Shown here in pieces: positions 35,682 through 44,803 of a stretch of DNA of 64,000 nt (positions are counted from its first letter, which is position 1; every line of letters starts with the position of its first letter). The translations under genes and the position numbers were made by a program. The notes under the pieces were generated by a model that saw nothing but the letters and a program-made list of their open reading frames with translations, was not told the origin of the DNA and did no database searches. Location: the NCBI GenBank assembly GCA_029561455.1, contig JAKQIY010000061.1, positions 62,001-126,000 on the forward strand. The letters are read 5' to 3'. Source of the DNA: a bacterium (GTDB lineage: Bacteria > Zhuqueibacterota > Zhuqueibacteria > Residuimicrobiales > Krinioviventaceae).

Positions 35682-36635
35682 TTACTGGTTTTCACCCTGT
35701 TCTTGTTTTTTCTCTTTGGCTAATTCAAGCTCTTCCAGTTTCTCAAGTTCTTTTTCCAGGTCTTTTAAAAAAGAATCCGCTAGCACATTTTGCGGCATAA
35801 ACTGATGCGACGAATCGAGAACGCCGGATAAAATAAGGGTTTTGCCCACATCTTCCAAATGCTGACTGAGCTGGGGAATTTGTCGCAAGGTAAATTTCAA
35901 ACTTACTAACGGATCTTCACCAGGCGGTGGCGGTGGAATATGACGCCAGATGAGCCGTTGCTGCCGTTCCAGCTTTTCGATTTGCTTTTGCAAATCTTCA
36001 TCGCTTTCAAAATTCAGCTTTTTTTTCAGATTGACATCCAGAGCAACAGTAATGCCGCTATCGGCCTGAAAGACAACCTGGCGGCGCAAGTGCTTCAGGG
36101 TAGAATCTTTTTGCCAGAGATTTTGCATTTCCCAATGCAGATCTTTCATTTCCTGCAACTGGCTGGCAAGGGCATTTTTCTTCTTTTCATCCCATTTGTA
36201 TTGCGGTGGTGGTCCCCACTTGAACCGATCCCGCTTAAATACTTTATTAAAAACCGGCGGTACAGGTTGCGTTGGCCGCTCGGTTTTGACGCTGCGTTGC
36301 GGTTTTTCATCCAATTCAAAGATCTGTATCACTTCTTCGGGAGGTAATAGTGTGTCCTGTACCGTTAAATTCAAAATATCTGCGGCAACTTGTTCAATTT
36401 CTTCCGGGGCGACCTGGTTTCTATCCGCCTTGACCATAAAATCATCGATCTTTTGCCGTAATACTTCTTTTTGCTCGCTCTCGGGTACCATCGCCAGCAG
36501 ATCATCGCCAAACATTTGCAATGAGGAACTGAGAATATTATCTTTAACTTGTTGATCCTTGACCATTATGAAAAAAATGGCTGCCGAGAGGATCAACACC
36601 AGAAAACCGACCAGAATATTTTTTATTACCTTCAT
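35682..36635 (-). CDS. Membrane-anchored coiled-coil protein, unknown function
   Basis: A 317-residue protein with one N-terminal transmembrane helix (ILVGFLVLILSAAIFFIMV) and a long, highly charged remainder. The ATG at 36635 is chosen because GGAG lies 7 bases upstream; a TTG 12 bases further up lacks a site. Coiled-coil-like regions are at about 55-90 and from about 195 to the end (KLNFESDEDLQKQIEKLERQQRL, FLKDLEKELEKLEELELAKEKKQEQ), with a Pro-rich linker (PTQPVPPVFNK, PPPPPGEDP). No family was recognised. It is tail-to-tail with the lamin-tail gene (5 bases apart). Confidence 0.7.
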   Translation of the reverse strand: MKVIKNILVGFLVLILSAAIFFIMVKDQQVKDNILSSSLQMFGDDLLAMVPESEQKEVLRQKIDDFMVKADRNQVAPEEIEQVAADILNLTVQDTLLPPEEVIQIFELDEKPQRSVKTERPTQPVPPVFNKVFKRDRFKWGPPPQYKWDEKKKNALASQLQEMKDLHWEMQNLWQKDSTLKHLRRQVVFQADSGITVALDVNLKKKLNFESDEDLQKQIEKLERQQRLIWRHIPPPPPGEDPLVSLKFTLRQIPQLSQHLEDVGKTLILSGVLDSSHQFMPQNVLADSFLKDLEKELEKLEELELAKEKKQEQGENQ

Positions 36636-36697
36636 AATACACTCCAAACAATAAACGGAGAAAACCGGCGCTGAAATAAAAATAACCTGTTACCGGT

Positions 36698-37582
36698 TTA
36701 TTTAGGAACAATCAGCCTGAGCGCCTGCGGCTGAATGGAAATATGTAAATGTGTGCCTGCATCCACCGGCTCGCCGTCATAGTGAAAGGGACCCGGCTTT
36801 TCGCGGATGATTTGCACCGATTTGACCCGGTACCGCTCATACTTGCGGATTTTATCAATTTTACCGGTAAAAATTTTTGGCAAATGAAAAAGCGCATAAC
36901 CTAATTTTACCCGGTGTAATACACAGACATCGAGATAGCCGTCGTCCGGATGGGCGTCCGGGGCAATAATGGCACCCACACCCCATTGCCGCTGGTTGGC
37001 AATGGTTACCAGCAATGCCGGGATTGCAACTTGCTTGCCGTCGAATTTCAAAATGAACACTTCCGGTTTGTAAAAGAGAAATTCCCTAAAGCCGATATAA
37101 AAATAAGGCAATGGTCCGCGGATATTGCCTTCGTCGAATATCTTGCCAACTACCGCATCGAATCCCATCCCGGTGACGATGAAAAAGGTGCGGTCTTCAA
37201 TTTTCCCGGCGTCGATGGTTCTTACCCGGCCATTCACTAGCAGGCGTGTGGCGCGGTTGATCGACAACGGTATGTTCATATTGCGCGCCAGGCCATTGCC
37301 GGAGCCAATCGGTATTATGCCGGCGGTCGTATCGGTATACAACAGGGCGGTGGCGACTTCATTTACTGTGCCGTCGCCGCCAACAGCCACAACTGCGTCA
37401 TAACCGTTTTGCGAGGCTGCTTTAGCCATCTCGTGCGCATGCCCGCGGTAGCGGGTTTCCTCAAAATCGTATTCAAATGGGGCTTTATTCAAAGAACTGG
37501 TAATTAACTTCCGGATGATCAGCGGACTGCGAATAAGACCGGATGTGGGATTATGTATGAATTTTACTCGCCTTAATTCCAA
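36698..37582 (-). CDS. Diacylglycerol/lipid kinase (DagK/YegS family)
   Basis: A 294-residue lipid kinase. The family ATP-binding motif GGDGTVNEV is at about 68-76, followed by IPIGSGNGLARNM (about 92-104) and ITGMGFDAVVG-like VTGMGFDAVVG. PDDGYLDVCVLHRV-type PDDGYLDV late in the chain is also typical. It phosphorylates diacylglycerol or a related lipid in phospholipid recycling. It is 62 bases upstream of the coiled-coil gene on the same strand. Confidence 0.93.
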   Translation of the reverse strand: MELRRVKFIHNPTSGLIRSPLIIRKLITSSLNKAPFEYDFEETRYRGHAHEMAKAASQNGYDAVVAVGGDGTVNEVATALLYTDTTAGIIPIGSGNGLARNMNIPLSINRATRLLVNGRVRTIDAGKIEDRTFFIVTGMGFDAVVGKIFDEGNIRGPLPYFYIGFREFLFYKPEVFILKFDGKQVAIPALLVTIANQRQWGVGAIIAPDAHPDDGYLDVCVLHRVKLGYALFHLPKIFTGKIDKIRKYERYRVKSVQIIREKPGPFHYDGEPVDAGTHLHISIQPQALRLIVPK

Positions 37583-37752
37583 ATTCTGTTTTTCCAGGTT
37601 TTCACTTTAAATCAACAAGGTTAATTATCATATCTTCAAAACGGATTATTGTGGATAACCTCAATCCATTTAATGCTAGGGATGGGCTATCCAACATGAC
37701 GCCAAACAGTACAAAATATAATATAAAAGGTTACGGGAAAAAACCAAAACAA

Positions 37753-38511
37753 TTATGCTCTTTTACGCGCCAAAAAGATAGCTGTTCCACTAAAATAATT
37801 ATATGGCGCTTTTTCAAAACTACCCAAAACCTGGATGACCTCAAAACCAGCCAGCTTTAACAACAATTCCATTTCATAACGGAATACATAACGGTATTTC
37901 ATTTTACAGATTTTATCTTTTTTCCCGTCCTGCCGGTAGGTGTTTTGAATGGCCAGGACCTGTATTGCCGGGTTGTGTTCAATATGACAGGATATGGAAA
38001 CGCCGGCTTCCGGGTCTGCCAGTTCATCCTGATTTATCTCATCATCCCAGGCAGAGTTTTCAATAACATGATATAACGGCACAAACACATCGATTGCCAA
38101 AACCCCGCTGGGGGTTAAATGGTCATAAATACATTGTAGTGTTTGCAGCTGTTCTTCCTGGGTTTGATTGTGCAAAAAAGCCCGAAACGGCACAATACAC
38201 AAGGGGAAACGTTCTTCAAGTGAGAAACTGCGCATATCTCCCAGGACTAGCTTGATGCTGTTCTGTTCATTATCCGGTAAAGTGGAAATATTTTGGGCCG
38301 CCTGTTTTAGCATGGGCATAGAATTATCCATGCCGACCACCTCATACCCTGCTTCCGCCAGTAACATGGAAATCCGCCCGGTGCCGGCGCCAATTTCCAG
38401 TACCGGTGCTCCATATTGTTGCGCCAATGATAAATAAAAATCGAGATCATCCTCTTTATGACCATATTCCAGGTCATAAAATGCTGCAAACTTGTCGTAC
38501 ATGGCTGTCAT
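37753..38511 (-). CDS. Class I SAM-dependent methyltransferase
   Basis: A 252-residue methyltransferase starting at the ATG 38511 (an in-frame GTG at 38535 and an ATG at 38502 are alternatives). AdoMet motifs: YDKFAAFYDLEYGHKEDDLDFY, VLEIGAGTGRISMLLAEAGYEVVGMDNS (motif I, about 40-65) and LVLGDMRSFSLEERFPLCIVPFRAFLH (motif II/III). The late RQDGKKDKICKMKYRYVFRYEMELLLKLAGFEV segment is typical for small-molecule methyltransferases. The substrate is unknown. It is convergent with nothing nearby and followed by the frr terminator on its other side. Confidence 0.88.
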   Translation of the reverse strand: MTAMYDKFAAFYDLEYGHKEDDLDFYLSLAQQYGAPVLEIGAGTGRISMLLAEAGYEVVGMDNSMPMLKQAAQNISTLPDNEQNSIKLVLGDMRSFSLEERFPLCIVPFRAFLHNQTQEEQLQTLQCIYDHLTPSGVLAIDVFVPLYHVIENSAWDDEINQDELADPEAGVSISCHIEHNPAIQVLAIQNTYRQDGKKDKICKMKYRYVFRYEMELLLKLAGFEVIQVLGSFEKAPYNYFSGTAIFLARKRA

Positions 38512-38560
38512 AGCAACTCTCAATAAAAAATTCACAAATCGGTTTCAGCTAAAAATAAAA

Positions 38561-38592
38561 ATGACCGCTGCCATGTTCACAGCAGCGGTCAT
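38561..38592 (-). terminator. Rho-independent terminator after frr
   Basis: Perfect 11-base stem ATGACCGCTGC/GCAGCGGTCAT (38561-38571, 38582-38592) with a 10-base loop. On the minus strand it is followed by TTTTTATTTTT, so it ends the ribosomal-protein-pyrH-frr unit. Confidence 0.88.
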
Positions 38593-38614
38593 CACAATTC
38601 TCTGTGAATAAAAC

Positions 38615-39172
38615 TTATATTTCCATGATATCTTTTTCTTTGGCATTTACCAGGTCATCAATTTTCTTGATAAAATCATCGGTCAGTTTCTGGGTTTCAT
38701 CCTGGGCTTTGTGCAAACTGTCTTCCGAAATCTGGTGGTCTTTTTCCAACTTTTTCAGCTTTTCATTAGCGTCACGGCGAATATTTCGAACGGCTATTTT
38801 ACTATCCTCACCGGCTTTTTTTGCCAGTTTAACCAGGGAATGGCGGCGTTCTTCAGTCAATTGCGGAATTGGTACCCGAACAACAATACCATCGTTGGTC
38901 GGATTTAGACCGAGATCGGACTTTAAAATTGCTTTTTCAATTTCTCCCAGCATTTTTTTATCCCAGGGCTGCACGACTATCAGCCGGGGTTCCGGGGCGC
39001 TGACATTGGCGACCTGCCTGATGGGCATTTTACTGCCGTAATATTCCACCGAGATGGTATCCAGCAATGCCGGGGAGGCCTTGCCGGTGCGCAATTTGGC
39101 AAATTCAACTTTTAAACTTTCCAGCGCCTGTTCCATACGCTTTTTAGCGTCATTTTTGGTTTCTTCAATCAT
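38615..39172 (-). CDS. frr: Ribosome recycling factor
   Basis: A 185-residue factor that splits post-termination ribosomes together with EF-G. The start at ATG 39172 lies one base after the pyrH stop. Typical segments: KRMEQALESLKVEFAKLRTGKASPALLD, VSAPEPRLIVVQPWDKKMLGEIEKAILKSDLGLNP, VRVPIPQLTEERRHSLVK and KLKKLEKDHQISEDSLHKAQDETQKLTDDFIKKID. Length matches bacterial RRF (about 185). Last gene of the tsf-pyrH-frr series. Confidence 0.97.
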   Translation of the reverse strand: MIEETKNDAKKRMEQALESLKVEFAKLRTGKASPALLDTISVEYYGSKMPIRQVANVSAPEPRLIVVQPWDKKMLGEIEKAILKSDLGLNPTNDGIVVRVPIPQLTEERRHSLVKLAKKAGEDSKIAVRNIRRDANEKLKKLEKDHQISEDSLHKAQDETQKLTDDFIKKIDDLVNAKEKDIMEI

Positions 39173-39173
39173 A

Positions 39174-39917
39174 TCATTCACCAATTACTTTGGTTCCAAT
39201 ATTTTTACCTAAAATGATTTGCTTTAAATTTTCCGGTTCTTTTAATTTGAACACGATTATGGGTAAATTATTTTCCATACACAATGTCACTGCGGTCGTA
39301 TCCATCACTTTGAGACGTTTTTCCACAACCTGCATATAGGTTAATTTATCAAATCTTACCGCATCGGGATAAATTTGCGGATCTTTATCGTAAACGCCGT
39401 CGACCTGGGTTCCTTTGAAAATTGCGTCGGCTTCAATTTCTATGGCGCGTAGCGCTGCAGCGGTATCGGTAGTAAAATAGGGATTGCCGGTACCGGCGCC
39501 GAAAATGACCACTTTGTTATTTTCCAGGTGTGCAATAGCTCGCCGCCGGATAAAAGGTTCGGCCAGTTCTTCCATTTTTATAGCGGTCATAACCCGTGTG
39601 GGCACGTTATATCTTTCCAGGTAATCCTGCAGGGCGAGTGAGTTAATCACAGTGGCAAGCATGCCCATATAATCCGCCGTTACCCTGTCCATGCCGCGGG
39701 CGCTGGCCGACAAACCGCGAAAGATATTACCGCCGCCGACAATTATACCAACCTGCACACCCATATTGTAAATTTCACTGATCTCCTGGCTGATTTTGTC
39801 AACTGTTTCAGGATCAATCCCCAGTTTTTTGGTATCACCCATCAAAGCTTCGCCGCTCAATTTCAGCAGGACGCGTTTGTACACAGGTTTTATGCCGGTT
39901 TTCGCTTTCTTTTCCAA
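39174..39917 (-). CDS. pyrH: UMP kinase
   Basis: A 247-residue hexameric kinase converting UMP to UDP with ATP, an amino-acid-kinase fold protein. Visible: [57 protein letters not shown], and [26 protein letters not shown], all standard. It shares the region with pyrRBC, so three steps of the pyrimidine pathway are close together. A hairpin separates it from tsf. Confidence 0.97.
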   Translation of the reverse strand: MEKKAKTGIKPVYKRVLLKLSGEALMGDTKKLGIDPETVDKISQEISEIYNMGVQVGIIVGGGNIFRGLSASARGMDRVTADYMGMLATVINSLALQDYLERYNVPTRVMTAIKMEELAEPFIRRRAIAHLENNKVVIFGAGTGNPYFTTDTAAALRAIEIEADAIFKGTQVDGVYDKDPQIYPDAVRFDKLTYMQVVEKRLKVMDTTAVTLCMENNLPIIVFKLKEPENLKQIILGKNIGTKVIGE

Positions 39918-39948
39918 AATTACCTTAACATTTATACCCTATAACAAA

Positions 39949-39974
39949 AGAGCAAAAGTATTTACTTTTGCTCT
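39949..39974 (-). terminator. Hairpin between tsf and pyrH
   Basis: Perfect 12-base arms AGAGCAAAAGTA/TACTTTTGCTCT with a 2-base centre (39949-39974), followed on the minus strand by TTTG. It may cause partial termination between tsf and pyrH or act as a processing site. Confidence 0.5.
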
Positions 39975-39980
39975 CGAAAT

Positions 39981-40574
39981 TTATTCGCCTAACTGAAAAC
40001 GGATGAACCGTTTTATGACGATATTTTCACCTAACTTGGCAATTAACTGATGTAATAAATCCTTAATGGTAATATCAGGATTTTTGACAAAAGCCTGTTC
40101 AAGCAGGCAGTTTTCCTGGTAAAACTTGTCCAGCTTGCCGCTGACCATTCTTTCAATAACATTTTCCGGCTTGCCTTGTTCACGTGCCTGGGCGCGATAT
40201 ATTTCCAGTTCTTTATTTATCAAGTCCTGGGATACTTCTTCGCGGTCTACTACCAGCGGTTTAGCCGCGGCAATATGCATGGCAACATCTTTACAAAATG
40301 TCTGAAAATCATCGGTGCGGGCTACAAAATCGGTCTCGCAATTTATTTCAACCAACACACCCAGGCGGCTGCCGGGGTGGATATAATGCTGAATGAGCCC
40401 TTCCTGGGTCGATCTGCCAGCTTTCTTTTCAACTTTCTGGAGGCCTTTTTTGCGTAAAAAATCGATAGCCTCATCCATATTTCCATTTGCTTCTTCCAGG
40501 GCCTTTTTGCAGTCCATCATACCGGCGCCGGTTTTTTCACGTAATGTTTTCACATCCGAAGCTGAAATGGCCAT
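39981..40574 (-). CDS. tsf: Translation elongation factor Ts
   Basis: A 197-residue nucleotide exchange factor for EF-Tu. The N-terminal UBA-like part (VKTLREKTGAGMMDCKKALEEANGNMDEAIDFLRKKG) and the TDFVARTDDFQTFCKDVAMHIAAAKP core are standard. It is a short EF-Ts with a single core subdomain, like Thermus and many FCB relatives rather than E. coli (283 residues). The spacer to rpsB is 159 bases. Confidence 0.97.
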   Translation of the reverse strand: MAISASDVKTLREKTGAGMMDCKKALEEANGNMDEAIDFLRKKGLQKVEKKAGRSTQEGLIQHYIHPGSRLGVLVEINCETDFVARTDDFQTFCKDVAMHIAAAKPLVVDREEVSQDLINKELEIYRAQAREQGKPENVIERMVSGKLDKFYQENCLLEQAFVKNPDITIKDLLHQLIAKLGENIVIKRFIRFQLGE

Positions 40575-40733
40575 TTCTGTCTCCTTAATCTATTTTCATC
40601 TGCAATCCGGTGCAGGAATCGGGTTATGTGAATTTTTTATCTATTTGTAGACTCTTACTGAATTCTGCGGTTGCCGAAAATGCAACCGTTCATAACTCAC
40701 AACACCGGATGCTGATAATTATCATTCCGTTAA

Positions 40734-41501
40734 TTATTCTTCATCATCTTCTATTTTAATCGCCAGAGCCGGTTCTTCTTCCGTATCGGCTTCTTCCGCC
40801 ATTTGTTTTGCTACCTGGTTGGCTTTGCCTTCAATAATAGCTTCGACGAATGTATGGGTTACCAGGTTAATGGCTTTGAACGCATCATCATTACAGGGAA
40901 TCGGGTAATCGATTAAATCGGGGTCCGAATTGGTATCCATTAGTGCAAAAACCGGAATTCCCAGCCGGATAGCTTCCTGGAGGGCGATCATTTCTTTTTT
41001 AGCATCGACAAGGAAAAGAGCCGAGGGTAAATGGTTCATATCACGAATGCCACCCAACACCTGGTTGAGTTTTTCCTTTTCGCGTTCTATTGTCAAAATT
41101 TCTTTTTTGCTGAGTTTATCATAAGTGCCGTCGGTGGCCTTTTTTTCAAGATTTTTCAATCTTTTAACACTCTTTTTTATCGTAATAAAATTGGTCAGAG
41201 TGCCGCCCAGCCAGCGTTCAGTAACATAAGGCATACCGCATCGTTCGGCTTCGATTTTGATAATATCTTTGGCTTGTTTTTTGGTTCCTACCATCAGAAC
41301 TGAACCGGCTTCGTTGCGCACAATGTCGGTTATTGCCTGGCAGGCATTTTGGAGAAGGACCAGGGTTTTGTTTAAATCGATAATGTGGATGCCATTTCTT
41401 TCCATAAAAATGTATTCTTTCATTTTCGGATTCCATCTGCGGGTGAGATGGCCGAAATGACAACCTGCTAACAATAAATCCTGAATTGTTACTTTGGGCA
41501 T
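40734..41501 (-). CDS. rpsB: 30S ribosomal protein S2
   Basis: A 255-residue ribosomal protein. The signature LLLAGCHFGHLTRRWNPKMKEYIFMERNGIHIIDL and TERWLGGTLTNFITIKKSVKRL are canonical, and LFLVDAKKEMIALQEAIRLGIPVFALMDTNSDPDLIDYPIPCNDDA is the C-terminal signature. An acidic tail (EEADTEEEPALAIKIEDDEE) is an extension often found in this group. It is preceded by a leader hairpin. Confidence 0.98.
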   Translation of the reverse strand: MPKVTIQDLLLAGCHFGHLTRRWNPKMKEYIFMERNGIHIIDLNKTLVLLQNACQAITDIVRNEAGSVLMVGTKKQAKDIIKIEAERCGMPYVTERWLGGTLTNFITIKKSVKRLKNLEKKATDGTYDKLSKKEILTIEREKEKLNQVLGGIRDMNHLPSALFLVDAKKEMIALQEAIRLGIPVFALMDTNSDPDLIDYPIPCNDDAFKAINLVTHTFVEAIIEGKANQVAKQMAEEADTEEEPALAIKIEDDEE

Positions 41502-41530
41502 TTTTCTACCTCATTTTGGGGTTAATCCGC

Positions 41531-41573
41531 CATTCTCCGCAAAGAACCAAAAGGCACCCCTGTCTGGAGAATG
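41531..41573 (-). promoter_or_regulatory. Leader hairpin before rpsB
   Basis: Perfect 8-base arms CATTCTCC/GGAGAATG (41531-41538, 41566-41573) enclose 27 bases in the rpsI-rpsB spacer on the minus strand. No U-run follows before the rpsB start, so it looks more like a translational leader (S2 autogenous control is known in other bacteria) than a terminator. Confidence 0.4.
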
Positions 41574-41598
41574 TGAGTATTTTTGTTAATTGTAAAGA

Positions 41599-41991
41599 TT
41601 AACGTTTGGAGAACTGGAACCGTTTTCTGGCGCCGGCCTGGCCGTATTTCTTACGTTCAACCATACGGGGATCGCGGGTCAAAAAGCCGTTTTGACGCAG
41701 CATTGGGCGTAATTCTTCATTTGATTTTACCAGAGCGCGGGCAATTCCCAACAAAATGGCGCCCGATTGTCCGGTTAAACCACCGCCGCTAACAAAAGCT
41801 TTAATATCATATTTACCGATATTGTTGGTAACAACCAGTGGTTGTTCAACGATCATTTTCAGGGTATCACGCTTAACATAGTCAAACAATTCTTTATTAT
41901 TGACTTCAATTTTTCCGTTACCCGGTTTTAAATATACTCGCGCAACAGCATTTTTACGACGCCCGGTTGCGTAGTAATAATTTTCCTTCAA
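41599..41991 (-). CDS. rpsI: 30S ribosomal protein S9
   Basis: A 130-residue ribosomal protein. [27 protein letters not shown] and [19 protein letters not shown], plus the C-terminal [28 protein letters not shown], are the canonical S9 segments; the extreme SKR tail contacts the P-site tRNA. It follows rplM with a 39-base gap, the usual rplM-rpsI pair. Confidence 0.98.
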   Translation of the reverse strand: MKENYYYATGRRKNAVARVYLKPGNGKIEVNNKELFDYVKRDTLKMIVEQPLVVTNNIGKYDIKAFVSGGGLTGQSGAILLGIARALVKSNEELRPMLRQNGFLTRDPRMVERKKYGQAGARKRFQFSKR

Positions 41992-42030
41992 TTCTTTTCT
42001 CCTTTATTCCTGGCTTGATAAAAGATTTAC

Positions 42031-42459
42031 TTAAACATGCAACGGTTCAGGGGTCTGGGCCTGGTGCGGATGCTCGCCTGCTGTATATATTTTCAGCTTT
42101 TTCAGCAGCTTGCGTCCCAAACGATTATGCGGCAACATCCCTTTTACAGCTTCCCGTAAAATCTCTTCCGGTTTCGTCTGCATTACCACATTGTAAGTGG
42201 CGGACTTCAGACCACCCGGATAGCCGGAAAATCTCCAGTATAATTTCTGTTCCGCTTTTTTTCCCGTTATACGAATCTTGTCGGCATTAACGACAACAAT
42301 ATAATCGCCTACATCAGCATGCGGCGCCCATATCGGCTTTTGCTTGCCGCGCAATACCTGCGCTATTTTACTGGCAAGGCGTCCCAGGATCAAACCTTCG
42401 GCATCAACAATATACCATTTCTGGTCAATATCCTTGGGTGTTGGTGAATATGTTTTCAA
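42031..42459 (-). CDS. rplM: 50S ribosomal protein L13
   Basis: A 142-residue ribosomal protein, exactly the usual length. The start is placed at a TTG (42459) because GGGAG lies nine bases before it and the protein then begins with KTYSPTPKDIDQKWYIVDAEG like its relatives. An ATG ten codons upstream (42489) adds MTLLKWEILA, has no binding site and is probably not used. HADVGDYIVVVNADKIRITGKK and AVKGMLPHNRLGRKLLKKLKIY are characteristic. Confidence 0.95.
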   Translation of the reverse strand: MKTYSPTPKDIDQKWYIVDAEGLILGRLASKIAQVLRGKQKPIWAPHADVGDYIVVVNADKIRITGKKAEQKLYWRFSGYPGGLKSATYNVVMQTKPEEILREAVKGMLPHNRLGRKLLKKLKIYTAGEHPHQAQTPEPLHV

Positions 42460-42552
42460 GGCTAAAATCTCCCATTTTAATAATGTCATAGAATGTAAAT
42501 TTATAAAAAAAAATATTAATATGCAAGAATTTTGTATATCATCAGGGCTTTT

Positions 42553-43857
42553 TTATTTTTTTTTCTCCGCATCGCTCATCCAATATAAACTGCGGTTAAT
42601 TACACAGGTGGCTTGGCCGGTCAGGGTTTGCCCGGCAAATGCGGTATTGTTTGATTTTGAATAAAACTTGTCGATTTCAACAGTAAAACTGCAGGACGGA
42701 TCAAACACAGTTAAATTTGCAGCAGCGCCTTCTTTGATGACAGGAATATCTAAATTCAATACTTTACGCGGCCCGATACTCAATAGTGAAATAGCTTTCT
42801 CTAACGGTATTGTGCCTTTTTTTACCAGATGAGTATTGACCAGCGGCAACAGCGTTTCCAGCCCGATCATCCCAAACGGCGCCTCGGCAAATTCTACATC
42901 CTTTTCTTCGATGGAATAGGGGGAATGATCGGAAACCAGCGCGTCGATTGTGCCATCAATTAATCCCTCCAGCAAGGCGTCGCGGTCATCCGGCTGACGC
43001 AAGGGGGGATTGATTTTCAGGTTGGTATCGAACGTTGTCATTGCCTCGTCGGTCAGGAACAAATGATACGGTGTAACTTCACAGGTAATTTTCAAACCTT
43101 CCTGTTTGGCGCTCCGGATCAATTCCACACTGCGCCGGGTACTGATATGTGCAAAATGAATCCGCCCGTCGGTGAGCCGGGCCAGGGCAATATCCCTGGC
43201 GATCATCACTTCTTCCGCCGCTCCCGGGATCGGCATTAAACCGAGGCGGGTGGAAACAATACTTTCATTTATTTGTCCTTTGGCGGACAAATGCAGATCC
43301 TCGCAGTGGGCAATGATCGGTAAATTATACATGCCGGCATATTCCAGCGCCCGCCGCATTACAGCCGAGTTCACTACCGGGCCTTCATCGTCCGAAAAGG
43401 CAACTGCACCGGCGCGTTGCAATTCCGCCATTTCTGTCAGTTCGGCTCCGGCGCGCTTTTTAGTCAACGCCGCAATCGGATGGACATTAACCAGTTCCTG
43501 TTCGGCACGTTTTTTTACAAATCGAACCACTTCCTGTTTATCGCAGGCAGGATCAGTATCGGGCATGGCACAAATTTCGGTCAAACCGCCCGCCATTGCC
43601 GCGGCACAGCCGCTGGTAATGGTTTCCTGATCCTCCCGTCCCGGCTCACGTAAATGAACATGCATATCAATCAAACCCGGTAAAATCAATTGTCCGGGAA
43701 CCTCGATTATTTTACCCTGAAATTCGGAAGTTGCGATTACACCGATTTTATCGATCTTGCCATTTACAACAACCAGGTCGGCCGGGGTTTGCTCGCCGGT
43801 TGTCGGATTCAAAATTTTACCGCCCCTGAGTAAAAGTTTGGTCGCTTTTTCACTCAC
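42553..43857 (-). CDS. pyrC: Dihydroorotase
   Basis: A 434-residue zinc enzyme (class I) closing carbamoyl-aspartate to dihydroorotate, step three of pyrimidine synthesis. The start is placed at GTG 43857 (AAAGGG 7 bases upstream), 16 bases after the pyrB stop. An ATG further upstream would overlap pyrB and lacks a site. Zn ligands lie in DMHVHLREPG (about 49-58), with CAMPDTDPACD, a later HCED segment and DHSPYSIEEKD. The end SNNTAFAGQTLTGQATCVINRSLYW is the usual C-terminus. Confidence 0.95.
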   Translation of the reverse strand: MSEKATKLLLRGGKILNPTTGEQTPADLVVVNGKIDKIGVIATSEFQGKIIEVPGQLILPGLIDMHVHLREPGREDQETITSGCAAAMAGGLTEICAMPDTDPACDKQEVVRFVKKRAEQELVNVHPIAALTKKRAGAELTEMAELQRAGAVAFSDDEGPVVNSAVMRRALEYAGMYNLPIIAHCEDLHLSAKGQINESIVSTRLGLMPIPGAAEEVMIARDIALARLTDGRIHFAHISTRRSVELIRSAKQEGLKITCEVTPYHLFLTDEAMTTFDTNLKINPPLRQPDDRDALLEGLIDGTIDALVSDHSPYSIEEKDVEFAEAPFGMIGLETLLPLVNTHLVKKGTIPLEKAISLLSIGPRKVLNLDIPVIKEGAAANLTVFDPSCSFTVEIDKFYSKSNNTAFAGQTLTGQATCVINRSLYWMSDAEKKK

Positions 43858-43873
43858 ACAAATACCCTTTTTT

Positions 43874-44803
43874 TTATACTGATGCTTCCACACCGCTCAA
43901 CAGCAGTAACACCGCCATTCTAACCGCCACTCCATTGGTTACCTGCTGTAAAATTAAAGAATGCTCCGAATCTGCAACGTCACTATCCAGTTCAACACCC
44001 CGGTTAATTGGACCCGGATGCATTATTGTAATATCTTTTTTTGCTCGCTCTAATCGTTCTCTGGTAATACCAAATTCCGTATGGTATTCCCGAATTGACG
44101 GGAACAACCCTGCATCCTGACGCTCAAGTTGAATACGTAAAACATTAAGGGCGTCGGCCCATTCTATGGCTTCATTTACATTATATGTAACTTGTACGCC
44201 CAGTTTTTCTATATCCCTGGGAATCAATGTTTTCGGGCCGCAAACCATCACCTGAGCGCCCATGGTCAGCAAACCAAAAATGTTGGAAGTTGCCACGCGG
44301 CCATGAGTAATGTCGCCGACAATCGCAACTTTTAATCCCTCCAGGGAACCGAATTTTTCCCGCAGCGACATCATATCCAGCAACGCCTGGGTGGGATGTT
44401 CATGCATGCCATCGCCGGCATTGATTATTGCGGCATCCACGCATTTGGTTAAAAACAAGGGCACTCCCGCCGCCGCATGGCGCACGACAACCATGTCGAT
44501 ATTCATGGCTTCAATATTACGAATCGTATCGCGCAGGGTTTCGCCTTTTTTAACGGAACTGGTAGAACTTGAAAAATTGACGGAATCGGCGGACAGTCGC
44601 TTTTCGGCCAGTTCAAAGGATATCCGGGTGCGGGTGGAATTTTCGTAAAACAAGTTCACTACAGTTTTGCCGCGCAGGGTTGGCACTTTGGGAATTTCCC
44701 GGCTTAGGATTTCTTTAAATGATACAGCCGTATCCAGTATCAAAGTTATATCCTCTCTGGAAACTCCCTCCAGCCCCAGCAAATGTTTGATTGATAACGA
44801 CAT
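43874..44803 (-). CDS. pyrB: Aspartate carbamoyltransferase, catalytic subunit
   Basis: A 309-residue enzyme joining carbamoyl phosphate and aspartate. Motifs: FYENSTRTRISFELAEKRL (carbamoyl-phosphate loop STRTR, about 54-58), SSSTSSVKKGETLRDT (the 80s loop), GDGMHEHPTQALLDM and IMHPGPINRGVELDSDVADS (aspartate binding). Its ATG shares a base with the pyrR stop (TAATG), so it is translationally coupled. No pyrI regulatory subunit is present. Confidence 0.97.
   Translation of the reverse strand: MSLSIKHLLGLEGVSREDITLILDTAVSFKEILSREIPKVPTLRGKTVVNLFYENSTRTRISFELAEKRLSADSVNFSSSTSSVKKGETLRDTIRNIEAMNIDMVVVRHAAAGVPLFLTKCVDAAIINAGDGMHEHPTQALLDMMSLREKFGSLEGLKVAIVGDITHGRVATSNIFGLLTMGAQVMVCGPKTLIPRDIEKLGVQVTYNVNEAIEWADALNVLRIQLERQDAGLFPSIREYHTEFGITRERLERAKKDITIMHPGPINRGVELDSDVADSEHSLILQQVTNGVAVRMAVLLLLSGVEASV

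Noticed and set aside
41539-41565. GGGGTGCC segment in the rpsB leader considered as part of a TPP riboswitch
   Set aside because: The second TPP domain and the CTGAGA motif are absent, and the downstream gene is ribosomal.
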